Shown one piece after another: positions 41,201-52,700 of a stretch of DNA of 64,000 nt (position 1 is the first letter of the stretch; every line of letters begins with the position of its first letter). The notes under the pieces were generated by a model, which did not search any database, had not been told where the DNA came from, and worked only from the letters and a program-made list of their open reading frames with translations. Source of the stretch: Lutraria lutraria. Its lineage: Eukaryota; Mollusca; Bivalvia; Venerida; Mactridae. Position numbers and translations under genes: made by a program. The stretch is from contig OZ026841.1 of NCBI GenBank assembly GCA_964023205.1, forward strand, positions 25,623,561-25,687,560. Reading direction: 5' to 3'.

Positions 41201-44200
41201 TACGCAAACTATACAAAGCCTATACCTAGATTTTCCAACATTTCCTTTACCATAGAATGTTCAACATGGCCAGATCGTCTAGTTCGAGATAATAAAGAAC
41301 GTTTCCTAACATTCGACTTGAATTTCTTTTCAACGCACATAGAGACAGTCGAGGATTCTGCTTGAACCCGCTTGAACTTGGAACATACAGCAAGCTCTCC
41401 TAAACGTTGTACGATGTAACCGTCTTCCTCTAAGACAGGGGAACCAGACCTAGATATAATTGGTTTTGTGACTGATACTTCAATGGCTCTCCCTTCACTG
41501 AACACGGAAGCGTTGCCATAGACACCCTGGTTGTTCTTTGACGTTGGTTCGTCCCAAGCCTTGTGGACAAAGAGCTTTCCTATGAAGAACAAATTCAGAT
41601 AATACGACATATTAATTAATTCTTAGACATGATTATACAAATATGAAAAATTATCAGAAAAAAGAGAGTAAAACATTATATTGAACTAAAAATGCAGATA
41701 AAACATCATACAATGTGATTATAAAGGATTACACGAAAGTTTTGTTTGATGTATAAAATGCGCAACAAATGATACTAATCGTATATGTATAATATCTAGA
41801 ATGACACATAGTTCAAAGATCTAAGTGCTTAACCCTAAATAAACAATTACATACTGTCAGGCCATTCAGCTTCTACAAACTTTGCTAGTCGTGTTGTAGC
41901 AGCGGCTAAATCAGCATTCATTTGGCGTGTCGAGCATATAGTGACATTGTCAGCTCCAGCAACTGAACAGTCCTCACATGTTCTGCCTTGGGTACCACAC
42001 CAACTAGCCCCATCTTCTTCCGGTGCGAACAAAACGTAGTTACCAAACAACTGGTGAAGGCTGTAATAAAGATTAGTACAACAGCTTGCTTTGTTAGCCC
42101 TTGTAAGAAGTGTACATTGTCAATATAAACATATATAGCAGAACTCTAGGTGTAAAGTTTTTTTCCAGGATGCTGTATCAAGAGTGAATAAGAGTTTCAT
42201 CATTACAAATGAGAATGAATGAATCGTTTCAGTTTTTATCAAATGTTCTCATTTTTACATCTCACTTTGAAGTCGAGTCCTAAATGTAACATACGAATTT
42301 ATTTAAGGATCACCAATTTGTAAACGTTATATTTTCTGAATACTATGGATACATAAACTGCTTAATTGCATTACAGCTGATCAAACCGCCTTAATATGGA
42401 ACATGTTGACCGATGTATTCCGCATGAATCACCTGCGCACCTACCTAGAGAATCTGTCACTGTTTCTGTAGATAGGATTGCTTGGAGGGTGACAGATTTC
42501 TTCCATGGTATTATTTGTACCTTTCTCTAGTGGACCGTGACAATCGGCGTGACAGTGATGTGTCAGTGTTTGGTTGATCAAGTTCAGTTTTCTCGCCAAA
42601 CTGTTCATTAATTTTACATTCCTTTAAGACAAAATGTATTTTACTGAAACAATGCAGTGGAAACTGATGCAGTATTTATATGAGCATTTAAGAATAACAA
42701 AGTAAACAGATGATGTTGATGAAGCATTATCATAAGAAGTTTAAACGTTCAGTGCTAAAAAAAGTGCTATGTTGACATATTGGTTTCCAAACCATTTAAC
42801 CGGCTTGCAAGAAGTGGAACATGAGTGTAGTCTTGATATATAAGGGTTCCTATTGTCGTCAAAGTAGTCAAAATATAATCACCAAATATGAATTCCAAAC
42901 GCATCAACGCTGAAGTCTGTCTCTGCCACAGACACGTTGCTGTCAATGGCAACAGAGCTTTCATGACATCTTGCCACTGTGTCTGATGTTGATATAATGT
43001 TTATTGTTGGTCTTATACTGAAAACAATGTAAGAATATTATGATATCTACTACATGGTCATTTCAAAGTGACGAGAATTAAGTGTAATATTGTGCTCAAT
43101 TGGCATCGTTTCTACATATTCATAGGTAATCAATGAAACGAATTAACACAATACTACTAGTACAAGTCTTGGGGAAAATGTCTTATGAAACTATGAACAC
43201 GCATGATTTATATTACGACTCATGTTCTTAGTGCTATATTGATACAATGTTTGGCAACATAGCATAATGTATTATTTCTAGATCAATGACCTGTGTATTA
43301 ATAACTTGGTTATGATTAAAAGACTTATTGACAACCTGTCCAGCATGTCTAGGAAAAGAAACCATCAATTACTATAACACAAGCTAAAACATTCACGTTT
43401 TTACCTGACATGAATTGGTGGTCCTAAATTCATGTCTACATCTTTCATGGCCCATGATATGGAGGGTAATAATGTAAGGTTTTGGAATACTGTGAAAGTA
43501 GCATTCATCGTTCCATTTGTGTCGACATTCTGTTCTGATGACGCCACAGTCCAGTCGTATGCAGAGACATCGTTCTTGGACGGCTTGCCTTCTTCAAATA
43601 TTTGAGCTTCATTCAAAAGAAAATGGATTTATGGTCACATGTCATGTACAATGTTTATAATTATAATGTTTATTGTGTATTGTCTAACTATGGGTCAGTA
43701 TATGACCAATATGATCAGTCTTAATAATAATTGACGAAATGAATCGGAACACCATAAAATTGTATTAGGGTTAGTGTCAATGTACAGTCTTGACGCACGG
43801 CTCTGTGGCTTGCTTCAAATTCGGTGCTGCGTTAGATAGAATTTAGATTAGATTATAAGAATGCTCTGGAGAACAAACATTCATATATAAGACATATATA
43901 AAGGACGCGTACAATTGTGCTTACTCAACTTTAGTATCAAGTCACGCTAGAAGCTGAGACAATTTCCGTTAAATGAGAAGAAGTAGATCTACATGTACAT
44001 ATAAATGTATATACTTATCACTGTCCGTCCGTCCGCTGAGAAATCACCAGTGTAGCTTGCAGCGTTCTTGGTTGCTGATTTCAACGCGATGTTTGCCTGG
44101 CTTTTATAGTCTACTGTCAATAGAATGGGCGGAAATGTTTTAAATTTAGCAATTTCTGTCTGGAAGATCTGTGATGGTTCAGTTCGCCATAATGTAGCAG

Positions 44201-47200
44201 TCTTAGTTAGAGTAAGTTCTTCTTCTGTATACAAACTGTTAGAAATATATGAAAAATAATAAATATGCATATATTAGGTACATGCATTTATATTTCACTA
44301 CAACCTGAGTATCACACTGATATACAGTACTGAATATATAATACAATTAAATCAAACAGATGTACAAACTTTATATTTCAATTAGACACTATTTGACTGT
44401 ATGTAAAATGTGATATTTACATTGATTGTAGACTGACTTACCTGTAATTATGTTGCACATGTGTGTTAAGGTCCATTTCCATCACGTATTTCTTCACAAC
44501 CGCCTTGTTGTCCACTTTAAACACTTTCAGCTCGCTGTAAATGATACACTTAGAGAGATTAAAGATCATTGTTTTATCACGAAAACGAAATCAGTCAATG
44601 AATACTGTATTTGAGTTACATCTGACAAACTAAAATCTCTACACATACTGTTTACTAGTACTAATGTTTCAAACAGGTCGAGCAAAGGAATGGAGTTCAA
44701 AGTTTAGACACATTTATGCTAAAGTATTGTTTTGCGACAAATTAAAACCGAAAAAGTCACATATTCGTCTCCGTCTTTAACTGACAATGGTTGGAAATAC
44801 ATGTACTTGTACATATATAGTAGTTAACTTCACCTAATGATTGTGATAAGTAATTGATATCGTTTTATTGTGATATACGTACAAATAGTAAGAGATCTGA
44901 CTGTATCCATGGCAACTAAAACATTTGAAAAGAAACTCATTTCCATCATATGTTGTATTAGGTTCATTGTCAACATCAGGATCTACTGGTCCAAGTGGTT
45001 TAAACAGATTGATAGCTTCATCGGTCTGAAAAGATGGGTCATCTGTAAACACGCTGGGGTTTGCATGTACATGTATATCTTATTATTATCGCTTTATGGT
45101 GACAACAAAAATACTTTTTAATGAAACAAATGAAAATAAAAGACCAAAACATTCAGATTTACAGACTCGCCTCCATGGTCGAGTGGTTAATGTCGCTGAC
45201 TTCAAATCAATGTAACCTCTCACAGATAGAGGGCGAGGGTTCGAGCCCCGCTACCGACCGTGTTTCTTTATATGAAAGAAAGTAGGCAGTTGCTTACGGA
45301 GGATGGGGGTCTAGTACTGGTTCTTCACAGGAACTATGGTTAGGTGAACTGTCCGCCTCCTAAGATTCTGACTGTTGATAAGGGGCGTTAAACTCAAATA
45401 AACAAACAAACAAGCAAACAAACAAATTATTTATTTACATGTATTTCTTTTTTTTTCTTTTTTTTTTTAATTGAAAAGGAAGCTTTAATCCTGCCAAGCT
45501 TGATAAAATACGTTTACTTTCTACACTCGATCTTTAAAAAAGCAATATAATCTAAAATCAAGTTTGTTGTTGTTACATTGTGAACATGTCAAAACATATT
45601 GGAACAGTTACGAGGTACATGTGTAGTCAACAATACTTCAATTATTCGTAAAATATTTCTTTTTCACTTAAAAACTTATTGATTCATTTCTACTCATGAA
45701 ATTATATTTTATGAAATTCTACTTTATACATAATTTCTACCTACCTGGTTATCGTGATTCAAGTTAAATGGAATATTTTCTGTAAACGAGGCATTCCAGT
45801 CCACCTGATTCAGGACAGTACGGAGAGGGTTGGACAAATATCGCCGATGTCTTGAAGGTAACAGTTTGCCTTGTTCATAATGTACCTTTATCTCAGCTTC
45901 CTCAAACATATCTAGCGGTCTGTAAAAAATGTGATTCAAACGGGATCACATCAGAATTAGTCAACGATGTGTCCCATTTATTCTATTGTTTCGTATATTT
46001 TATATACCTTCCAGTACGGACCGTTATATGCATATTGTGCAACAGTGTACGGATATTCTGAGATGCAACCAAGGTCTATAGATGGGTCCTAGTATAAAAC
46101 AATAATACTATGTGTCCCATTTGTTTTGCCCTGTTTTTAGTGTATTTACATAGGCTCCCATTAGTGACCGTAATGAATATTGTGTTAAGGGTTTTGGTGT
46201 AGAGTTCTGTGAGAGGTACGTACATCACAAGAACTAGGTGGATCCTAGTATAATACATTGTATACAATAATACTATGTATCTAAGGCAAGCGTCGCATTT
46301 GAATTTGCTAGTCTAGCTTTCTCATATGTAAGTGATATGGCAGTTGAATAATGTTGCATAACACATTTTATTTGTGATTTAATAGAAACAATGACTCATG
46401 GCAAATAAGTGCTTACCCGGCGTGAGAGGTATGTAGTTCTATGACATATGCTTTAGGTCGCTTGATTTCATCTACTTTGGCGTAAATATGTTTGGAATCA
46501 GATTTTAACACATTATGTGAGCAATGCCATTTGTCACTACCGATGACCAGCTGACCTGGTTTCCATGACGTCACATCCGGTTCGTCTTTCTTCAAAGCAA
46601 CCAGGATCTTGTTTCCTCTACAGAGAACTCTCTAAAATTAGAATATAATGCATTTACAGTACGCTTTTTTGGCACAATATTTTCACTTTTATTTATATAG
46701 GGAAGTGGAATAGTCGAACAGGTTCTAATTAACAGTTTCAAAAGCTTAAATCGTAGACTATGGTAATTATGCACAACTGTACTAACGAAGAAATAACTAT
46801 ATGTTGTATGACTTTATTTCCCACTTTACGTCACCTCTGACAATCATCAATTAAGTCGTAAAGTTTGTTTTTAGGATTCCCCGGTCTTGCTATTCTGATT
46901 ATAGTATTTATTAAATTATGAGCGGAATGTTGTATTAATAACAAATCAATCCAGCAAAGTAATATTGCATATGTCATAAATTATACATAATGTCATACAT
47001 TATCTTGTTTTACAGCCAGCTGTTTTAATTTGAGTTTTGACGGAAAATGATGTTATAGACTGAATTACACAATATCCAGGGATCAGTTTAAATTTGGAAA
47101 ATTCAGAAATGTTTCCTAGCATATGGTACAAAACTTCGGGTAAAATTGTAATTATCACATAGTGCATACTAGCATTTAAATAGGAAGATACATTTTCATT

Positions 47201-49242
47201 AGAAATAGATTAAATGTGGAGATAAATTTTCATTCAGATTCGAAATAGATTTTAACTGAAAGTTAAATCTCAATGTTTACAGAGCGGCAGTGATATCTAA
47301 GCGGAGTTATTCCTATAAGGAAGTGTTCCTGGTGTTAAATATATAACAACCACGGCTCCAATCTGATTACAATAATATATCCCAAGCCCGCTACGCTTAT
47401 CACAAGGAAGATCGAGTACTTCAGATAGATTGCCCACTGCTCTCGACTCGTTTAGTTGTCCGATAAAGCGTCTATAATCATCTTCGCTTTTTCAATTTTA
47501 AAGGGGCATGCCCAGGAACTGTCTTTTTTTTCGTACACCAAAAATGCGTTTGTCACTTGTAAAACCAATTATTACCGAAAAGTTGAAGAAGAATGTCCGC
47601 TCAAAAATGACCCTATAACGCGCGCGTCGGTATTTGTATGTCGGTTTGAATAAAAGGCTTACAGCCTTTGATTGATGACTGAGTTTAACTGAGCATGTGC
47701 GCTGCCTTCAAGTGAACATAACATGAGAAATACTTCCCATTTCGGTTTGTTGACATTTTTCCGCGATATTTTCTGTTTTGACAGATACCGAAAGGGTCGA
47801 GTTGTGAAAATGACGAATAATTTCTGAGGCCGAAATCGGCAGGTTTTGGTAAATCTTGAAATGTGTATTCTGAGTAAACTAGCGGGATGTTTTGTAAATA
47901 TTTTACAGGGCTTTCATTAATTGATTTAGGCATTAAAATGATACCAATTTGATTGCTATTTGAGACGCTTCAGTTCCAGGGCATGCCCCTTTAAATGGTT
48001 TGGTTTAATATCTACTTCTTTGACTGTTGATGTGTGTAGTTTGTTTATCTCTATCAATGTGGCTGTTTGATTTCTTTCCTAATTTATTTTCTACTATACA
48101 TACCGTACTAGCATCTAGCCATTCTTAATATTTAGCGACAGACATGATTCGAACTCTCGACCTTTTGGTCGGAAACCGAGGCTCTATCTATATCTAATGG
48201 TGTCTGGGTTAAATACATTGTAAACATACCAGGACATTGTTAAGTAAGGACATCAGACAATAATAGATTGTATTTGTTAGGAAGTATAGTATCATGTCTT
48301 GTGGAGTGAATTAAGACACATTTTGGATAACTGGGATGCAACAACGATAGTATGCTTAAAACAATGTCCTTAAAATGATTTACAGATCTGTTTTAATAGA
48401 TATTTTTTTCATAAATCTTCAGTGAAATGTCTTTTACAAATAAATATACTATATGATAACAATCACCAATGACATGGTTTAAATAGATCTGAGATAACGC
48501 TACTTATCATAATCACAAATTGCTACAAATGCTCCTCTCATATTGCATATTCTAATTGCTATGTACGCTGTCAATCAATCATCAGTGATATGTAATGAAC
48601 ATTTAGTTAAAAGGGATATCTGCAAGCATTTAGGAGGATATTACATGGTAAGTCGATATGGACTTGATCAACATCAATTTAATCACAGTTAAAGTTACCG
48701 CTAGCTGTAGTTCAGACTCAAGAAATCAGTAAAATAACAATTGTTGGGCTATTTAATCATTATGCAGTAAGTAGGGCCTAATTATACTTATAAAAACACT
48801 TGCTCACGTAATTGTCCATATATAAACCACATATCATTGATTTAACTTAATTAACATAACTGACTGTGCAACGTATGTTAAGATGAAAGCATCATTCGTA
48901 TATTATGTTTTACAATATTCAATGGGTATGCTCAGCACAAAATGCAAATTTTTCAGAACCAAAACATTTATTATTTGCAAACAGATAACACTACTCAAAG
49001 AAACAAATACAAATCGCTACTGCATCTAGCTTCTGAAAATTGTCAATATTTACCTTCACAGCCGGTGTCTGGTCAAGGTCAATGATAGCTGAAAGTTTTC
49101 CTTTACTTTTCAGCCTTAATTGACCCCCAGTTTCTTTTTCTTCATAATTGATTTCATTGTCAAATAATGCATCGTCGTCTCCGAGGACACTACTCAATAG
49201 TCCACAGCCTAATAATAATGCGATGTTTATAAAAATACGCAT
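34046..49242 (-). CDS. Secreted multidomain protein with tandem Hedgehog-signal-like domains
   Basis: Twenty exons join in phase on the minus strand: 49242-49054, 46631-46417, 45919-45745, 45025-44883, 44534-44442, 44235-44015, 43606-43405, 43017-42883, 42621-42445, 42060-41855, 41579-41226, 40780-40636, 40441-40236, 39734-39665, 39299-38539, 38242-38143, 36371-36190, 35724-35527, 34956-34775 and 34318-34046. They total 4,227 nt, or 1,408 residues plus TAG. A clear signal peptide opens the protein (MRIFINIALLLGCGLLSSVL). Residues ~24-515 are beta-rich and unassigned. Two copies of a domain at ~520-680 and ~755-890 align with the Hedgehog N-terminal signalling domain; a third, more diverged one lies at ~930-1080. 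The C-terminal 300 residues are Cys-containing and end after an RKRRS site. No Hint domain is present. Ligand, decoy or matrix role is unknown. Confidence 0.8.
35870..36120. repeat. Degenerate tandem repeat in intron
   Basis: Imperfect units of roughly 25-35 bp built on TTTACATGG-AATAAATTCA follow one another in the intron between exons 18 and 17 of the Hedgehog-like gene. Confidence 0.6.
37264..38093. repeat. 53-bp minisatellite, about 15.7 copies
   Basis: The unit contains CACTGTATTGATCTAACAAT followed by TTCGGACCCCAGAGATTCAT and TATAACAGTGTTG, period 53 bp, with only a few substitutions between copies (GATCTAAC/GAACTAAC; CAGAG/ATAG). It lies in intron 16 of the Hedgehog-like gene and ends about 50 bp from the donor of exon 16. 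Confidence 0.95.
38539..40441 (-). CDS. Hedgehog-signal-like domain 2 and DD-peptidase/Hedgehog-like domain 3 (exons 13-15)
   Basis: Exon 13 is 206 nt, the same length as exon 10, with the same phases and pattern (AWCGVETRQCKSC ... WCGTRTMHMRLATRLQRLA). Exons 14 and 15 give LYKEGRAARVGL and then KAILAGFDFVRYSS ... IEVCVKV, which closely follows the Hedgehog run EAGFDWVYYES ... IHCSVK. The zinc-ligand positions are Lys and Arg here. Further along exon 15 a third unit reads GAGFHVISGSGYRPRS, LRYEMGQAIEIKP and LDRLYLELRP, resembling the H-x-x-G-x-A-x-D and W-H-x-E regions of M15 peptidases but with the metal and catalytic residues missing. None should be an active peptidase. Confidence 0.7.
41226..42060 (-). 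CDS. Hedgehog-signal-like domain 1 (exons 10 and 11) with basic cleavage sites after it
   Basis: Exon 10 encodes a SWCGTQGRTCEDC knot and the helix CSTRQMNADLAAATTRLAKF ending EWPD. It splices in phase (phase 1) to KLFVHKAWDE. Hedgehog ligands have the same order: helix with LNALA, then a QWPGVKL-type turn, then a WDE strand. SEGRAIEVSV follows, matching the EGRAVDI strand, then LGELAV ... F..V ... ESS ... V. Expected zinc ligands are replaced: Phe or Val where His is expected before EGRA, Glu for Asp, and Ser or Thr at the last His. The domain is followed by RKRS and RTRRSG, both convertase-type sites. Known fold relatives are Hedgehog and the DD-peptidase (M15) family. Confidence 0.75.
42445..49242 (-). 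CDS. N-terminal half of the Hedgehog-like gene (exons 1-9)
   Basis: After the signal peptide come about 490 residues of beta-rich sequence with sparse Cys: VLCRGNKILVALKK, GQLVIGSDKWHC, a C..C site (FKCFSCHGYSQISY), repeated amphipathic strands, and then a Cys-rich linker (CHADCHG ... EEICHPP). Several NxS/T sequons fit secretion. The W-G-C pattern followed by a C..C 'nodule' loosely recalls paired uncharacterised domains of secreted fungal proteins (DUF7029/DUF7223); this is a weak, memory-based resemblance. Exon 6 uses a donor GTATAT at 44014, chosen because it keeps phase with exon 7. Confidence 0.65.
45165..45425 (+). repeat. tRNA-derived SINE, second copy
   Basis: Starts near GACTCGCCTCCATGGTCGAG with box A (TGGTCGAGTGGTTAA) and box B (GGTTCGAGCCCC), then the shared body (AAGTAGGCAGTTGCTTACGG) and an (AAAC)n tail. 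It is in an intron of the Hedgehog-like gene, antisense to it. Confidence 0.85.
47502..47990. mobile_element. 489-bp MITE with TTAA target duplication
   Basis: The termini AGGGGCATGCCC are inverted and both sides carry TTAA (47498-47501 and 47991-47994). The ends match the element at 57210-57554. TTAA duplications are typical of piggyBac, Kolobok and related families. It lies in intron 1 of the Hedgehog-like gene. A short interior frame on the minus strand is not convincing. Confidence 0.75.
48127..48195 (-). repeat. tRNA-like sequence, probable SINE remnant
   Basis: On the minus strand a box B-like AGAGTTCGAATC follows a stem resembling an anticodon arm. Box A is poor, so a functional tRNA is unlikely. 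Confidence 0.4.
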
Positions 49243-49797
49243 TCTTGTAATTCAAGCTATTATTTAATAATAAAAGCTTGTTAAACTAGAAATTAAAAAG
49301 TGAAATTAGTTACACATCGTAAACGACTGTAAGTTACAACTGTCTTATAGCTTCTTTATCACTGAATATCAACACAACATTAATGTCACTAAAATCCAAA
49401 CTGAAAAATATGGAACTTTTACATTCGAAATTGATAGATTTACAAAATATGCCAATCAACCGATTTGAGTCCCACCTGGTTGTTCTGTTTTTCGACACGT
49501 AAACTTAACTCTCCAGTAAGAATCGCCGCTTCTGAACTAGCTCTAACAAGTTCATCACCAGCCTCGATTTCGTTGGAGCGTTTTCAATCTTCCGGCTTAA
49601 CTCTGGGTGATATCTTCTTATCAATTTTACAAATTATTCATTAGCTCCAAGTTGTTACAGCACATACAAGATAAACATTGATGGGGACACTTGCTTTTTA
49701 TTAATAAGACGGCTCTGATGTAAATTATTTATCAAGGTTGTGTTTTGACAGTAAAGCTGTAAAGTCGCGTATTTCTCGACATAGCGAGTCTTTAACC
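49243..49797. promoter_or_regulatory. Head-to-head intergenic region between the Hedgehog-like and lipid-transfer genes
   Basis: Only 555 bp separate the two start codons, which face away from each other, so both 5' UTRs and core promoters must lie here unless there are upstream non-coding exons. The plus-strand start has a strong context (ACCATGG). AT-rich TATA-like patches occur on both sides (TTTTTATTAATAA near 49700; a TTATTATTAAATAATA stretch near 49265). No specific factor site can be claimed. Confidence 0.5.
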
Positions 49798-52700
49798 ATG
49801 GACTCGTTGGTCGGTGCGTGGTTTATTCTCTGTGTGTGTGTAGCCAGTTGTGCCGGGCTGTATTTCGAAGATGGGTACGATCATCATTATACATACTCGT
49901 CAGAATCGGACATTCTTGGAATGCATAACATCACAACGATAATAAAGGTAAGTATTTGCTTACATTGATCTTCTGTTCAACACAACACTTTTAGTGTGCA
50001 TAGACTGAATATAGCTTTATTACATTTTGTATTTGTATATAGAATAGATGATAAAATATGAAAATACGTTGTTTGCTGATGCAGATTATTGAAGATTTTA
50101 TCACAGATTGTCAGCAATTAGACATAGTCCTCGAACTGTACCATATCTATTAAAAACCGTCTGGCGGGGGTTTTTTTCAAGTCGAAAAATTAGTAACCAG
50201 AAATGTACAAATGTATACATAAGTCAGTACTAAATCTTCGTTTAGTTGCTGAATAATATGCCAATAAAAATGCACTTAGTAAAGAAAACAGTTTGGTCTA
50301 AAAGCTGTTTTAATGCTGACGTTGTGTGTGGTTTGTGAGATAGGTTTATACATATATATGAACGGCGACTGTAAAATCAACCACTAATGAACATTGACAA
50401 GTTTATATAAATTAAATAATGGTATCAATAGATAAACTTATTTTCCTGTTAATCCGGTTGCTCGGAAAGAAGGAAGTCATTGACGAGCGTATTCAATTTT
50501 CATTTAATAAAATAAGTAAAACGATGCGTTCGCTTTAAATTAAGCTATCGTTAGCTAGAGTTTTATTTGACATAGAAACGAAAGTGTATATACAAATATT
50601 ACTTTTAATTATTCTTAGGGGCCCTCATTAGAAGACTTTCGCGATGCCCCAAGGGTCTAAATTGGTCCGAAGTCAAATATCATCGAACTATATGTCCTAA
50701 CGCAAATGAGCTACGAACACAGACCGCTAGGTTGAAGGTCCAACACACTAACCACACGACCACAGCGGGGCCGCTTTTTTATTACTCTGATTTCGTAGTA
50801 AATTGCAACCGCTCCAAAGCAAACACCACTTGACTGTAAACAATATGTTATTGTCGAGAGTTTGTTGCTATAGCGATTTTTTGTATTAGTTAAATTGTGC
50901 GGTGATGAGGGGTTGTTGCTCAAGAGAGGGCAGCTCTTGAGAGGTTGTACTATATATCTGATAACCATCAAATGTAGGAGTTTTCATATTTTAGAAGCAC
51001 GTGCATATGATAAATCTTTAGTCCCAGTAAGTGAGTAATTTAAAAGCAAAGTGCTTCGAAAAACTCAGACGGGATTATATTTGAAACAAAATTTGTTATG
51101 TCATAAAACAATTTATCAAATAAGGAGCCGAAAAATGAAGATAAATTGATATAATCTGAAGGAAACTTTTTAGTATCCAATTAATTTGTCATAAATTCTA
51201 AAAGCAAAAATGACGGAAATGGGACTTGAGTGCACGCTCGATTAAATGAAACATTAATGTGTTCGACATTTTGTTTGCAATTTAAATCAAAGCTCTGAAG
51301 GTACTGCTGTTGTTCGGAACTACAAAGCAGTCAAAAGTTGAATTTCTTTGTAGGGTGAGTTTTTGAATCCGAACGATAGTTCGCACATGAATTTCGATGC
51401 AGACTTAAATACTACTAACGCTTTTCTACACCCGCTATGCAGTTGTTAAAGCTGTTCCCGTTCCATGTGCTTTCAGTACTTTGATTTATGATTCCCATCT
51501 AATCATAAAAAGTAGTTAAGCAAATAGCATAATATCATATAGTCTACATTACCTGCCTCTTTGTATACTCAACTTTTGCAGAATGTAATATCTCACACAT
51601 GAAGACACACTCGAAGAAAAAGTTGCACGTTATTAGCATTAAATCAATCGACTACAATTTCCCGATGAACCACTTTTTTAAATATCTGGTTGACACACAG
51701 TTATCATCGCCTCGTCCATGAATTCGATGATGACTTCTATACGTTTACAATAGAAGCTAGGAACCAGACAAATTAGCATATAAAGCACGAGGATTATGAC
51801 GTCATCCTTCCTTGAAATATGTGTACTGATAGTAAATATTGTAGTAATCCGAGGGACAGGATTGTTTAGATTTTTTACGACTGTCTAGTATTGCTCGTTT
51901 ACGATATTACATAGCCATCTGATTTTGACTTATATGCACGTAATATTTGAATTTGTATTTATGCCATTGAACTGAAAAAATGGAACTATGTTCGTAGGCG
52001 GAAGGTTAAATTAATGGAAGCTGTTCGGTATGCAGGTTTTCAATGAAAACTGAGCGATTTCTGAAATACGGTAATAACTTTATTGTTCGTACCGAACAAC
52101 AAAAAGAATGAACTTACATTTTTAATTCAATATAATTGTAATACTAATTGTATATCGTTTCAATTACGCATGAAATTCAAAATAAATCATGCCCATGATA
52201 AAAATGGAACTTCATAAGATATGCGGTCAGACAAATGAAATAAGGATTCGCCTTTATATTCTGGTCGCCTTTGTTCAACGATTTATTGGATCTGTTTGAT
52301 CAATAAATATTTACCGAATTTGACCTTTGAATGGTGACCTTTGATTATGGTTGACCTTTAAAGGGTGGTCTTTGTTCATAGTTGATCTTTTAAGGGTGAC
52401 CTTAGTTCACAATTGAAACCTGAAGGTCTTTTGTTCACAGTTGACACCTGAAGGTAGACCTTCGCTCATAGTTGATATCTGAAGGGTAATTTTTGCTCAC
52501 AACTGACATCTGTATGACCTTTGTTTACAGCTAGTCTTGGTCTTAGTCTAGGTTGACATTTTTCATAGCTGACCTATGAAGAGTGGCTTTTCTTCAAAAT
52601 TAATTTTTGTATGGTGACCTTTTTCACAGTTAAACTTAAAGGATGACATGATTTTACAGTTGACATATGAAGTGTGGCCTTTCTTCAAAATCCATTTTAA

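Noticed and set aside
45165..45245. Functional tRNA gene
   Set aside because: Boxes A and B are present, but the sequence continues into a repeated body with an (AAAC)n tail, and copies elsewhere have target duplications: a SINE.
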